A stretch of DNA of 64,000 nucleotides from positions 13,217,043 through 13,281,042 of the forward strand of contig OY997643.1 in assembly GCA_963921795.1 (NCBI GenBank), written 5' to 3'. The DNA comes from Nannobrachium achirus (lineage: Eukaryota; Chordata; Actinopteri; Myctophiformes; Myctophidae). Numbering within the stretch: the stretch's first letter is position 1; each line of letters begins with the position of its first letter. The position numbers and the translations under genes were made by a program. The notes beneath the pieces were generated by a model, which saw only the letters and a list, made by a program, of their open reading frames with translations, searched no databases and was not told the origin of the DNA. Positions 22,097-32,157 of this stretch are shown here, one piece after another.

Positions 22097-22819
22097 TTTG
22101 TTTTTTTTTGTTTTTAAGAATTTTTATCCCACGATTTTGCAACCCATTTTCACCCAGTGCCAATTGCCTATGTACTCCTGGGCCCTGCTCTCCCTCTGCC
22201 GCGCCTGGGGAGACAACGGACTGACCTCATGCTTCCTTCTATGCATGAGTAGTCCAAGTTGTTTCTTTTCACCTGACAGGGGGGATTTCCCCGGGATGGA
22301 CGTAGCGCATGGAAGGAACACGTTATTCCAACCAGTTCCTTTCCCCTCCATCAGGCGCCCCGGCTGGCCAGGGGGAGGCATTATAGAGACCAGGATTACT
22401 GCATGTTTTTGTGAGGGTATCAACCGGCAACAGTCCGCCATTCCGAAACACCGCTATTCCGAAGCAGGGTTAGGTTTAGGGTTAGGGTTAGGGGTAGGGT
22501 TAGGGGTAGGGGTAGGGTTAGGGTTAGTTAGGGTTAGGGTTAGGGTTAGGGTAAGGGTTAGGGTTAGGGTTAGGGTTAGGGGTAGGGTTAGGGTTAGAAG
22601 TCAACGTTCGGAATAGCGGTGTTTCGGAATGGCGGGGTGTAACCGTATCAACCCTAGGAGATACAGGGAGAACATGCAAACTCCACACAGAAAGGCCCTA
22701 TCGCCGACCCCACCTAGGGTGTGGGCACTGATGATGCGGAGGGAGGAACACGCCGGGAATCGAACCCAGGACCTTCTAGCTGTGAGGCGAAGCGCTAACC
22801 ACTACGCCACCGTGCCCCC
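22097..22819 (-). mobile_element. tRNA-headed SINE, reverse, with 16-bp TSD
   Basis: TGTAACGATACATTTT is present exactly at 22081-22096 and 22820-22835, a retroposition footprint. On the minus strand the head reads GGCACGGTGGCGTAGTGG (A box) and GGTTCGATTCCCGG (B box), then TTTCTGTGTGGAGTTTGC, and ends in an A-rich tail (22097-22116). The body is split by the 219-bp element at 22426-22644. Same family as 14465-14890. Confidence 0.88.
22426..22644. mobile_element. Foldback element N1 with telomere-like interior, 9-bp TSD
   Basis: GTATCAACC flanks both sides (22417-22425, 22645-22653). Arms share CCGCCATTCCGAAACACC and CGCTATTCCGAA in inverted orientation. The interior 22467-22598 is an imperfect GGGTTA array with GGGGTA variants. 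A 9-bp TSD suggests a Mutator-like origin. Confidence 0.8.
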
Positions 22820-23373
22820 TGTAACGATACATTTTAACAGCGATATGATACGCATCACGATATATCATGGTTAACGATAACAATACGTGGACGATATTGG
22901 CTCATTCATGACGATACGTTACGATTATAGTAACTATTTAGCAAAGAAATGAAATCTGTGTAAAACGTGTACAAAATCTATTATGGAAGTAAACACTGTG
23001 ATTCTTTAGCAAATACATGGACATTATATTTCAACACATATGGACAAACCTACCTTGACATGAACACAGAGATTATACACACATTTATCGATAGACCAAC
23101 TACCAAGAGTAGCTATATGGAATGGAAAGGTAATTAGACCCCTCTTTTTCATTTTCCCTCTTAAAATTGCTAAATACAAGGCACAAATAGTTTCCATACA
23201 ATCAATTATTTGCATTGCAAAACGATTCGATACCGACTACCGTATTTTAAAACGATACGATACGATACAAAGCCAAAGCGGTACAATATTTAGCTTTTGC
23301 AAACGATATACAGTATAGTAGATCATTGCAAATTAAAATCGATTTTTCGATTCAGTTACTATATCGTTACACC

Positions 23374-23987
23374 ACACTGCAGCATCACAAAGCAGTGTTT
23401 CAGAATCCACAAACGTACTATAACGCCCATAATTCACTATGTCGCATGACGGCATCGCACGCCGAGAATAGCTGATCTATAACCGTAAAACACGTCACAT
23501 TGTGCAACACCGTTACCACGTTAGCACTTGTAAATCAAGGCATAAGAGCGCGGAAGGCGGCCTTGGTTAGGCGTCGGCTCTGAACTTCAGTGCGGGAGAG
23601 GCGAGAGGGAATCAATGCAACGACGGGAGGCGCCGTATTTCAGAAACCTCTCTCCCCTCTCTGACGTCTGTCAGGCTCGCACAGCGGGAGGCCTTCGCTT
23701 AACTGTGCTCTGGAATAACATAGTGAGTGGGCCTCCGCGCTCGGCGACATATCCGTCAAACGGAGCTTGTGAAGTCGCGTGTCTTCAAGCGCGTGGCGTT
23801 CCTCCCATGTGGGTTTTTTAGAGGATCCTTCGGATGAGAATAACCAGGGTGTGTGAAAACCAAAGACGCAACGATAACAACCTTTAAGGGAACCCACAGC
23901 GGGTGATTGATCTGTATGTAATGTGTGTGCACAGGCGAGAGTTAGCAGATGCATCGCATGAAGAAGAAGACACATCTGTGTGGGTAT
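23374..23987. other. CpG-rich unassigned stretch
   Basis: 23540-23790 has many CpGs (AGAGCGCGG, GGCGTCGGC, CTCCGCGCTCGGCG) unlike its surroundings. No convincing frame or splice pair. An eroded hairpin arm (GAATAGCTGATCTATAA) lies at about 23466. It could be an untranslated exon or regulatory DNA. Confidence 0.35.
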
Positions 23988-24519
23988 CAGGGACGTGCTG
24001 GGCCCCTGATTCAGCCCGGGAAAAAGAGTTGGAGAGGCCCTCATTGCGCGCTATAGAGAGAGAGATCTCTATAGCGCTGCTGCTACTCAAAGATTTGCGA
24101 CAAAGTGACAAGCCAGTGGGCCAATTACATGAGTTATATTTCGTCGTTGTTGGGTGGAAACCTTGTATGTCCAAAACTGTTTGTTTTGTATTTATCATTT
24201 TAAAAATGATTTAAACTAGTGAAAACAGACGATCTACAAGATCGGCTGTTAGATCTGCTGTTTTCACTACTTTTGTGCGACGGCCTTGTATGATGAAGCA
24301 GGGCTTTGCTTTGCGAAATAATTTACAAATTTGGAACTTGGAGATACAAGGTTTCTGACCGACAGTGACGATTTACTTTGTTGGCCGCCCAGCCCCCAAA
24401 ATGGAACGAAGGCCGACATTTTATTTTAATTTTTTTCCTAATGGCCGGCCTGGACCGGCCGGGAATGAACCGGCCGTTCGGGAGTTGTCCCGCTTTTCCC
24501 AATGGCCAGCACGTCCCTG
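23988..24519 (+). mobile_element. hAT-like family M with nested D, perfect TSD
   Basis: CAGGGACGTGCTGGG and CCAGCACGTCCCTG ends; GTGGGTAT at 23980-23987 and 24520-24527. A GCGCTATAGAGAG palindrome and a GGCCGGCC-rich right part are typical of M. Element D (24138-24372) sits inside at the same place as in the copies at 33897 and 47074. Confidence 0.92.
24138..24372 (+). mobile_element. Element D nested in M
   Basis: TTCGTCGTTGTTGGGTGG to GCCGACAGTGACGAT, allowing for small changes at the ends. The hairpin (24218-24268) keeps the outer stem AGTGAAAACAG/CTGTTTTCACT but its inner part is collapsed. Confidence 0.8.
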
Positions 24520-24835
24520 GTGGGTATTGCATGAGAACCGTACAGCCCGAGATAGTTTGCAGATCTTTTTCAGAAATAGCCTACGTGAATTTTGTCTGTA
24601 TTGCAGCTAGGGCAACTGAAGTTTAGCTGCCTGGAACTTGTGTTTGTTGTTTTTGCAAACACCGGAATAGTAATGCTGACAAACTCGCTATAGAAAGGTG
24701 ACCTATGAAATGATAGCTTCAACAGATAGGCCCTGCATTGTTCCCGGCTTCAATATAACACCCAGCATGACTACGCTGCGCCGTGGGGAGCATGGAATTA
24801 ATAACCAAAACAATACAGTAGCACAGACCCCAGCA
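24520..24835. other. Unassigned DNA
   Basis: No repeat ends, RNA gene or exon seen. Confidence 0.4.
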
Positions 24836-25442
24836 CCAAGGGTGTCACAAGGGGGGGACAAAGTAGGACTGAGTTACTAGGGCCCAAGGTGGAGGGGCCT
24901 TCATTATTTAGCTATTGAAAAATAGCAGATCTACAAGCTTGCAGCGCGGCACCGAGTGCCGCGCTGCGAGCTTGTAGATCTGCTATTTTTGAAAAGTCGT
25001 GAAAATGTGTGCAAATCTTTGAATATAGTATGTCTTTTTAAGCGTAACTCAAATTTTGCTTCTGGGGGGGTCCCTGGAACTAAATATTTTGAGGGGGTCC
25101 GTGGTCAAATACATATCATTTTGGGGGTCCTTCACATGAAAAAGTTTGAGCACCACTGATTTAGAAACATTTAAAAAAAAACCTTAGAAGGATTTGAAAT
25201 ATTCAAGGACTTACACACATTTTCACGATTTTTTCAAAAATAGCAAATCTACAAGCTCTCGGTGCCGCGCTTTGAGCTTGTATATCTGCTATTTTTCAAT
25301 AGTTAAAGCACAAAATAATGCGTAGTAATGCATTCCCAGTCTAAATGGGTTAAACCCCCTCCCCCTATGAAGAACATTCATGGGGGGCCCCGCAGTGAAT
25401 CCTTGTACCCAGGGCCCAGAATTTGGTGCGACGACACCCCTG
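24836..25442 (+). mobile_element. hAT-like family F with nested C
   Basis: CAAGGGTGTCACAAG to GCGACGACACCCCTG. Two hairpins: 24918-24990 (complete) and 25236-25296, where the left arm is deleted from CTC up to the apex TCGGTGCC. TSD not recognised. Confidence 0.8.
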
Positions 25443-25631
25443 CATGAGTACATACCTACTGTATACACTCACACATCACACAAACATACATAATAAGCAC
25501 AGTGCCATGCGGGGCCAGCAGATCGAGGCAGGAAAAAGTGCTTAGATGTGCATATGAAAGAGTCAGCGAGAAGCCAAGTCGCCTCACAAGCCTCTCAGTC
25601 TCAGCCCATACTGTGCTCACCTTCATCACCA
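25443..25631. other. Unassigned DNA left of the duplicated segment
   Basis: Unique-looking sequence leading into the 250-bp duplicated unit; no exon recognised. Confidence 0.4.
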
Positions 25632-25883
25632 AAGGGGGACCGGCCGGGTCAGACTCTAAAACTCTTAGCCGATCCTCCACTCCTGCCTTTCATTCCACTT
25701 ATACAGACCAGCAGCACATCAGCGACCTCCTTGCATGGTGACCTCGGACGAGCAGCGGGAGACCTCTCATCCGCTAGCTTTCATGAAGGCGATATGCCTC
25801 CCCACACGGACCCAGAGATAGAAGAGAGATAGAGATGGAGCTGGCAGCCTGCTGTACCCAGTCGATGTCACAAAAGTAAACAT
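25632..25883 (+). repeat. Duplicated segment, left copy
   Basis: From AAGGGGGACCGGCC through GCTGTACCCAGT to CGATGTCACAAAAGTAAACAT it matches the segment 26598-26816 plus 27836-27858. Small indels separate the copies (the left has an extra TCCACTTA, the right an extra TA). No repeat-family ends; it looks like host DNA duplicated in tandem. Confidence 0.85.
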
Positions 25884-26372
25884 TATGACGTTCGCGAACG
25901 AATCAAGTCTTTTGAACGGCTCTTTGAAATGAACGATGGGATCTGGTTCGCAGTACAGGGAGCCTTCCTTTCTAAATGAACAGTTGTGGGAAAAGTGCAT
26001 TCTTTACTTATTATGTAAAAGTATCAATATTGCAATTTAGAAATACACTGCCAAAAGTAGAAGTTTGGAATTAAAATGTACTTCAGCAAAAGTAATGGTA
26101 TCAAAATGCACTTAAATGTCCCATTTTTCACAAGTTCTCCAGTGAACAAAATGTAGAAAAAAACATTTGAAAATAGCAGATCTACAAGCTCTATGAGCTT
26201 GTTGAGATGGGGGGTCCGTGGCCAAATACATATCATTTTGGGGGTCCTTCACACAAAAAGGTTTGTGCACCACTGACAAAGAAACATAGGTTTTTCAAAA
26301 AACCTTAGAAGGATTTGAAATATTCAAAGACTTTCAAGATTTTTCAAAAATAGCAGATCTACAAGCTCACCA
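25884..26372. mobile_element. Fragments of family E and family C
   Basis: 26008-26190 resembles part of family E (AAAAGTANTGGTATCAAAATG) ending in a hairpin arm TTTGAAAATAGCAGATC; it passes directly into family C sequence (GGGGGTCCGTGGCC) and a second hairpin arm that stops at ACAAGCTC (26369), where the right copy of the duplicated segment begins. Confidence 0.6.
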
Positions 26373-26388
26373 AAGAAGGGGGACCGGC

Positions 26389-26592
26389 GGAGCGCCTGGT
26401 GGCCTAGTGGACCAGGCGCATACCATATAGGCATTGCCATTTCGGCATCAATGCCTGTCGGCGTCGCCGGTTCGATTCCCGATCCAAGCGACCTTTGCCG
26501 CATGTCACTCCCTGTCTCTACCCCATTTCCTGTCAGTCTGCTGTCCTATCCAATAAAGGCAAAAAGCCCAAAAACAAATCTTTAAAAAAAAA
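26389..26592 (+). mobile_element. tRNA-derived SINE with 16-bp TSD
   Basis: AAGAAGGGGGACCGGC stands at 26373-26388 and again at 26593-26608. A box TGGCCTAGTGG near 26402, B box GGTTCGATTCC at 26469-26479, then the typical fish SINE body (GCCGCATGTCACTCCC, CTGTCCTATCCAATAAAGG) and an A tail. It inserted in the right copy of the duplicated segment, so after the duplication. Confidence 0.93.
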
Positions 26593-26821
26593 AAAGAAGG
26601 GGGACCGGCCGGGTCAGACTCTAAAACTCTTATAGCCGATCCTCCACTCCTGCCTTTCATACAGACCTGCAGCACATCAGCGACCTCCTTGCTGGTGACC
26701 TCGGACGAGCAGCGGGAGACCTCTCATCCCCTTGCTTTCATGAAGGAGATGCCTCCCTACACGGACCCAGAGATAGGAGAGAGATAGAGATGGAGCTGGC
26801 AGCCTGCTGTACCCAGTAGGG

Positions 26822-27217
26822 AAGGGGTCTTCAACGTTTTCAGGCCAAGGACCCCTTTAGTTGAGAAATAGATGAAAAAGGGACCCCCACAACCCTTTTC
26901 ATAGTTTCCAAATAGTTTCATTGTTTGACAACATAATTATCAGTGTATTTTGGATTCATGTCAATGTGTGTTTTCAGATATTTAACTTTACCTTTCATCT
27001 GCTCTTTTTCCCCAATACACCAAAGCCAAAAATGGAAGATCTACAAGCTCACAATACCTCGTGCTGCTCTCTATTTTTGGCTACATTTCTCAGAATATGG
27101 ACACTAGGGTTCAAGTGGTTAATATACAAAATATATATCACTCAAAGATTTGGAGGACCCCCTGTAGTAACTCTGAGGACTCCCTAGGGGTCCCGGACCC
27201 CCTGTTGAAGACCCTTG
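26822..27217 (+). mobile_element. hAT-like family A, full copy with perfect TSD
   Basis: AAGGGGTCTTCAAC to GTTGAAGACCCTTG; CAGTAGGG at 26814-26821 and 27218-27225. Reference copy of family A, 396 bp. The hairpin region at 27025-27081 is eroded (GGAAGATCTACAAGC, CTCTATTTTTGGC). Confidence 0.9.
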
Positions 27218-27321
27218 CAGTAGGGCATTAACGACTTGTGATTTTTGCAAGTCGACTCTACTCAGTAAAAAGTTGAGTTCAAGTCGACTTTATCGTTCGA
27301 TGATGTCATCACATCACACAC

Positions 27322-27640
27322 GACCCCCCAATTATTTTGCGTGGTCCCCAGATGGTTAACTTAATGTGCAACATTGTTTTCTCACTCAACAGTAAACAAA
27401 CCAACATAAAGTTTAAATGTAGAGAGGGTATCTGCACATTTCTAAAGTGACAATTTAAGGAGTTTTTAATACCTCTAAAATGACAAATTAAACATTGTCC
27501 AAATTGTCAAATATATAGAGGCAGAAATTGTGAAAATAGCCGATCTACATGCTCACAACGCCTCGCGTCGCGAGGCGTTGTGAGCATGTAGATCTGCTAT
27601 TTTCACAATAGAACCGTGTTATACCAAATGTAATGTAGCA
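27322..27640 (+). mobile_element. Family B fragment inside G with a perfect hairpin
   Basis: Matches B from CCCAATTATTTTG to about AAATGTAATG; both termini are missing. The hairpin 27528-27608 has 40-bp arms (one C/A mismatch) around a single-base apex, starting TTGTGAAAATAGCC and ending ATTTTCACAA. Confidence 0.85.
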
Positions 27641-27858
27641 CTGTAATATTCCGTTCTTGACAATAAGCAATCCTACTGTTTGAAAGCTGTACAGATGCAC
27701 CAATGGAGCAAAAATAATGATAGAAAAAAACACAAAGGATTTTTTCCCCCACTTTCTCTGGTGGGAGTCGATTGTGTAATGAAGTCGACCCAGTCAACTC
27801 GTCGACTTTTCCGTTAATGCCCTAGTAGTACCCAGCGATGTCCCAAGAAGTAAACATG

Positions 27859-28235
27859 ACCGGGACATACAGTATACCCACCCCTGTGTTTTCATATTCT
27901 ATAATTCAGTATTATTATACTAATCATAATAGAGGGGCGGGTGCCTATTTGTTTTGGCAGGATGGGATATGAAAAATGTATGCAGGTGGGGACGGGAGGA
28001 AAATGTCAAAGGAGGCATCAACACAATCAGAGTGGTGCTGAGGGGGATATTGAGGTGATAAATCATACGGCTGGAGATGGAGGAGGGTGGGAGTTGGGGA
28101 GGGCGGAGGGGGGTCTGGGGCCATACGAGAGAGGAGGGTCATGTGGCGTTGAAGCAGTGTGATCCACCGTGGACCCCCCCCCCAGGGATTGGTGCAGAGA
28201 CATGCTCTATTCAAGGGTGCGATTCGGGGTGTTAC
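27859..28235. other. Unassigned G-rich DNA
   Basis: 28075-28185 is G-rich (GGAGGGTGGGAG, then a C run). No exon or repeat end supported. Confidence 0.45.
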
Positions 28236-28983
28236 TTAACCCTCCAAGGCCCAAATTCATTTCTACTGGCCAATAGAGGGTATGCGCATGCATAAAGTGA
28301 ATGGCAAATCGAGTGGCAAAGCGAGTGGCAAAGTGAGTTGCAAAGTGAGTTTAACATTGTTTAATGTCGTTTAATACAATCAGATAGGACTTTTCTGTAT
28401 GGACTGTCAAGGCCAGAAAGTAGTTTTTTTTTGCCACTCAGTAGGCGTTCCCGTATTACTTCCGAGTTTGATGATGATGTCACGCGCATACCCTCTATTA
28501 AAAACTAAAAAAACAAAAACAAAAATCAGATGGTGTTGTAGGAGTCCTAATCAAAGGAAATGTAATGTTTTTTATTTTTTATTTTTTTTACGTTTTTGTA
28601 AGGTTTTATAGGCATAAATCATGAATCATAAATCATACTCTAATTTACATTTTGGGGATATTTTTCACAATAATAACATATGTACATGTTCTAGACATTC
28701 TAATGATCACCAAAAAAATAAATATTACAGGCATTTTACTTATGTTTTTGTGAGGAATACCTTCAGTGAAAAAGTGGGATGTTGTTCGTCCAGACTCTGG
28801 AATGTCAGCCTCTGTGGGGGGTATTTATATGCAAATATCGTGGCCAAGGGCATTGTAATACTAAACAATAGGATCCAATGGTGATGTTAACGTGAAAAAG
28901 AACAGGAAAACAAATAATTTAAACTCTTTTTTTGATCAAATAAAAATGTGTCCAAAAAGCGACAGTGGGCCTTGCAGGGTTAA
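28236..28983 (+). mobile_element. piggyBac-like family U with nested element V
   Basis: TTAACCCTCCAAGGCCC to GGGCCTTGCAGGGTTAA: TTAA TSD and CCC...GGG inverted ends. The body matches the simpler copy at 54062-54533 (shared CTCTAATTTACATTTTGG, CAGACTCTGGAATGTC); the extra length is element V. Confidence 0.88.
28273..28499. mobile_element. Element V (TAGAGGGTATGCGC ends) inside U
   Basis: AATAGAGGGTATGCGC and GCGCATACCCTCTATT are perfect inverted ends about 227 bp apart; absent from the sister U copy at 54062, giving a natural empty site. Interior contains four GTGGCAAAG-like repeats. Confidence 0.8.
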
Positions 28984-29305
28984 TGCAAAGTCATTTGCGA
29001 CACGGCGACCTTTCGAGGGGAACCCTGTTCCCTCTGTTGTTTTCTTTGATTTAGGGCTCATGTCTTCTAGTGTGTATCTCCAGGGGAAAGGCTGACGAGA
29101 ACACCAGAGAGGCTTATAAAGATCAACTCAATGGGACATTGTGGCCTATATCAGAAAGAAAGTTGTTATAGCACAAGACCCACTGATGTATTGTTGTACC
29201 TATAATGGTGTTCCACTGGAAACTGTATGCATTTCTTAGTAGCTGAATGTATCTTTCTTCCCTTTTTTTAAGTTCTTGTTGTTCTTGCGTACTGACACTC
29301 GAAGA
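28984..29305. other. Unassigned DNA
   Basis: No repeat termini or exon identified between U and C copies. Confidence 0.4.
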
Positions 29306-29754
29306 TTAACCCATTTAGGGCCTAGAATTATTGAATGCTTTAACTATTGAAAAATAGCAGATATACAAGCTCACAGCGCGGCACCGAGTGCCACGCTGTG
29401 AGCTTGTAGATCTGCTACAAATGTGAACGTTTGTGAAATTGTGTGCAACTTTTTCGATATATGTTTTTCAAATCTCTGCTTCTGGAGGGTCCCTGGAACA
29501 ACATATTTTGAGAATGTCATTTTGGGGGGTCCTTGACATGAAAAAGTTTGAGAACCACTGATTTAGAGGAAGGATTTAGAAGTCGGGGTCAAAGATCGGG
29601 TCAAAGATATTCAAAGACTTGCACACATTTTCAAGATTTTTTCAAAAATAGCAGATCTACAGGCTCGCGGCGCGGCACTCGGTGCCGCGCTGTGAGCTTG
29701 TATATCTGCTATTTTTCAATAGTCAAAGCATAAAATAACGGTTAAAGTGGTTAA
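29306..29754 (+). mobile_element. piggyBac-like family C, copy with diverged right end
   Basis: TTAACCCATTTAGGGCC to AAAGTGGTTAA. Hairpins at 29350-29418 (apex CACCGAGTG; right outer stem lost after CTGCTA) and 29644-29716. Confidence 0.8.
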
Positions 29755-30182
29755 AATCTTACGCGACTCGGGCGCGTTCCAGGTACTTGAGGATTAAACC
29801 TCCTCCGTGCCTTCATCTGGTAATAGACTTGGAAAACGGCGCTCCGGCTGTTTTGCCGTTCTGCACTTTTGCCAACTGAAGGATTACTTAAAACAATGCC
29901 AGTGACCGCAATAAGCAGCGGTTAATGTCATGGCAGTGGTACCTACAGCTCGCACTCCCCGGACGTCCACACGTGCCTTCAACCTCACACAGACTGATGA
30001 ATAACTGAAGCACACAGTAACACTCACCGTGTGGATGCACGTGGGGACACGGGGAGCGCAAAGGAGGCCGCTATCTGAGGTTCCATTAAACCGTTTAGTC
30101 CTGGAGAAGCCTATTAGTTGTACGTTGTTATGCCTTTCAATCTGGGGGAGCACCCGCGACATTTTAGTCGTAGTATGGTATA
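29755..30182. other. Unassigned DNA with a possible minus-strand exon
   Basis: On the minus strand a GTGAGTG donor (30028-30022) follows an open stretch of about 24 codons preceded by CTTCTCCAG (about 30106-30098). I recognise no protein, so this is only a weak exon candidate. Confidence 0.25.
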
Positions 30183-30370
30183 AAGGCCTGTCCATGCTGT
30201 TTCCGAAACCGAACTTTTTCGGCGGAAAGGTCCGGTTCGACTACAAAATGGCGTCACTCGCGACTTCTGGAAAAGCGTTACACCGAATTAGAGTTCGAAA
30301 AATTTGCACGTCGGAAAGTCGCAACTCGCCGAACATTTCGGAGGTTCCGGAGATACTATGGACAGGCCTT
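30183..30370. mobile_element. Short MITE P (AAGGCCTGTCCAT ends)
   Basis: AAGGCCTGTCCATGC and CTATGGACAGGCCTT are inverted ends 188 bp apart. The interior has CpG-rich words (GTCCGGTTCGAC). Other family unknown. Confidence 0.6.
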
Positions 30371-30600
30371 AATCGTCACAGTCAGGCAGAAACCGAGTTT
30401 CGAATTTGTACGTATTTTCGTAAATTAAAGCATATATATCTTCATATCATAGAAAAGTCGCACAAAAGTTGTGAAAGTCGCACAAAAGTAGTGAAAATAG
30501 CAGATCTTCAAGCACACAACACCTCGCGATGCGAGGCCTTGTGTGCTTGTAGATCGGCTATTTCCACAATTTTAAACGCCTTTTTTAATATATATAATAA
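30371..30600 (-). mobile_element. Diverged reverse copy of element D with hairpin
   Basis: AATCGTCACAGTCAGGC corresponds to a D terminus; AAGTCGCACAAAAGTAGTG precedes the hairpin (30490-30570) as in other reverse D copies. The hairpin has left AGCAGATCTTC and right TGTAGATCGGC. The far terminus is not found. Confidence 0.6.
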
Positions 30601-31264
30601 CAAAAAAGATTTATGTATTATTTTATTTATTTAGCAACATGATTACGAAAAGTAAAGTTTTTCAGAAAACTCAGGTTAGGATTTCAGAAGGTGTTTTTTT
30701 TTAAATCGGTCCAAACGGGTTAACCTTGTTTGCCAACGCTGTGTGTAGAGGCACCTCCACTATCTTAAGCCCACATCGTGTGGGCAAAGCCTCCAGGGAC
30801 CCTCCACTAATTAACCTTGTGGAGACACACTCTGTAGAGGGAGAGGCCTGGCCCGGAATAATAATAAGGAGGAGGCCTCCTTTGCCAGGCCATTAGCAGG
30901 AAGATTAACACATCCAACTTTCAACTGGCTTTTCTGACACAAAACCAATATTTGTCTGAACCGGGTCGGGTCCCGGGCTGCGGCGCGGCTGAATTCTAAA
31001 GTGACACGCGTGTGTTTCAGTCCATAGGCCACAGGCTCACCCATCACATGGCACAGCCCATTTCTTGGCAGCTCTATTAAGAGGATATATGGTGTTTATT
31101 GAATATCTGTATATAGAGTGCGTATTACAGAGATATATGATTATCTTATGTTGGGTATTCCGGAACAAATCATCCTATTACCACCTTTTTTCTTTTTCTT
31201 TAGTTCGGTGGAAAGCCACAGTTTTGTAGAATCCTTTGTTGTAGGCTTTGTAGATTCGTTTATT
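30601..31264. other. Unassigned DNA
   Basis: AT-rich then a short GGCCTGG/AGGAGGCC-rich patch (30840-30900). No supported exon or repeat terminus. Confidence 0.4.
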
Positions 31265-31267
31265 GTG

Positions 31268-31327
<60 letters not shown>

Positions 31328-31350
31328 TATGTGCGTGCGTGCGTGCGTGC
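31265..31350. repeat. (GTGC)n microsatellite
   Basis: About twenty GTGC/GCGT units with one TATG interruption. The Cys-Val-Arg-Ala and Ala-Arg-Thr-His frames over it are artefacts. Confidence 0.95.
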
Positions 31351-31557
31351 TGGGGAGGGGGGAGCGTTGTTAAAGACGTTGAAATGTGATGAATGTGGGA
31401 AACTGAGGCAAAGATAAGATAATTCATACGTGGAAATTGATATGATAAAGGAAATAAACCAAAGGTTATAACAGCTATGACGGGTCTTATCTAGACTGAG
31501 CTCAATGTGCTGCCGGTCGCTGTCAATATGAACGTGTCGTGCACGCGGCTCCCTCAT

Positions 31558-31987
31558 CAGGGGCGTCACAAGGGGGGGGGAAAAGTGGGACTGAGTTACT
31601 GGGGCCCAAGGTGGAGGGGGCCTTAATTATTTTATACTTTAGCTATTGAAAAATAGCAGATCTACAAGCTCACAGCGCGGCACTCTTGTGTGCAAATCTT
31701 TGAATAGGCCTATTATGTATTTTTAAGCAAACATTTGTAACTCAAATTGTACTCATGGGGAACATAGGTTTAAAAGACTTGAAAGACTTGCACAAATCTT
31801 TTTTCAAAAATAGCAGATCTACAAGCTTGTATATTTGCTATTTTTCAATAGTTAAAGCACAAAATAATGCGTGATAATGCGTTCCCAGTCTAAATGGGTT
31901 AAACCCCCTCCCCATATAAAGAACATTCATGGGGGGCCCGCAGTGAATGCTTGTACCCAGGGCCCAGAATTTGGTGTGACGCCCCTG
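31558..31987 (+). mobile_element. hAT-like family F with internally deleted C
   Basis: CAGGGGCGTCACAAG to GTGACGCCCCTG. TCCCTCAT occurs immediately left (31550-31557) and one base beyond the right end. The first hairpin is cut at its apex (GCGGCACTC joined to TTGTGTGCAAATC, 31685), the second (31806-31845) lacks its inner stem. Confidence 0.82.
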
Positions 31988-32157
31988 CTCCCTCATCATC
32001 AGTTCTTTATCTGGACACCATCACTGGGATCTGGCTCTATACAGTACATCTCCATCTTTATCTTCCCTCCCCACACAGCTTTTGATTTCCAGCTTTATCT
32101 GTAAAACACACCTGCGTGATGCTTGGAAAGCTGGCATGAGCCTGTATACTGCGTACC

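Larger units (their letters stand above)
22077..23373. mobile_element. Element R (GTGTAACGATA ends) split by a SINE
   Basis: GGGGTGTAACGATACA at the left and ATATCGTTACACCAC at the right are inverted ends typical of a fish hAT-like family; the interior is rich in ACGATA words. A reverse SINE with a 16-bp TSD (22097-22819) divides it. The 8-bp TSD of R itself is not clear. Confidence 0.65.
26817..27827 (+). mobile_element. hAT-like family G, perfect TSD, hosting A and B
   Basis: TAGGGCATTAACG to CGTTAATGCCCTA with TSD GTACCCAG. Its left tip (26817-26821) is separated from its body by element A (26822-27217). The interior AAGTCGACT-rich parts match 45159-45521, and a B fragment interrupts at about 27322-27640. 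Confidence 0.85.
26598..27858 (+). repeat. Duplicated segment, right copy, interrupted by G, A and B insertions
   Basis: Host sequence 26598-26816 and 27836-27858 is continuous in the left copy. Everything between is inserted: element G (TSD GTACCCAG at 26809-26816 and 27828-27835), element A at G's very end, and a B fragment inside G. Confidence 0.85.

Noticed and set aside
22467-22598. True interstitial telomere or chromosome fusion point
   Set aside because: The GGGTTA array is imperfect, short and enclosed by inverted arms and a 9-bp target duplication inside a SINE, so it is part of a small mobile element.
30029-30634. 201-codon frame as a gene
   Set aside because: It runs through a MITE (30183-30370) and a decayed D element including its hairpin, so it is an accidental frame.
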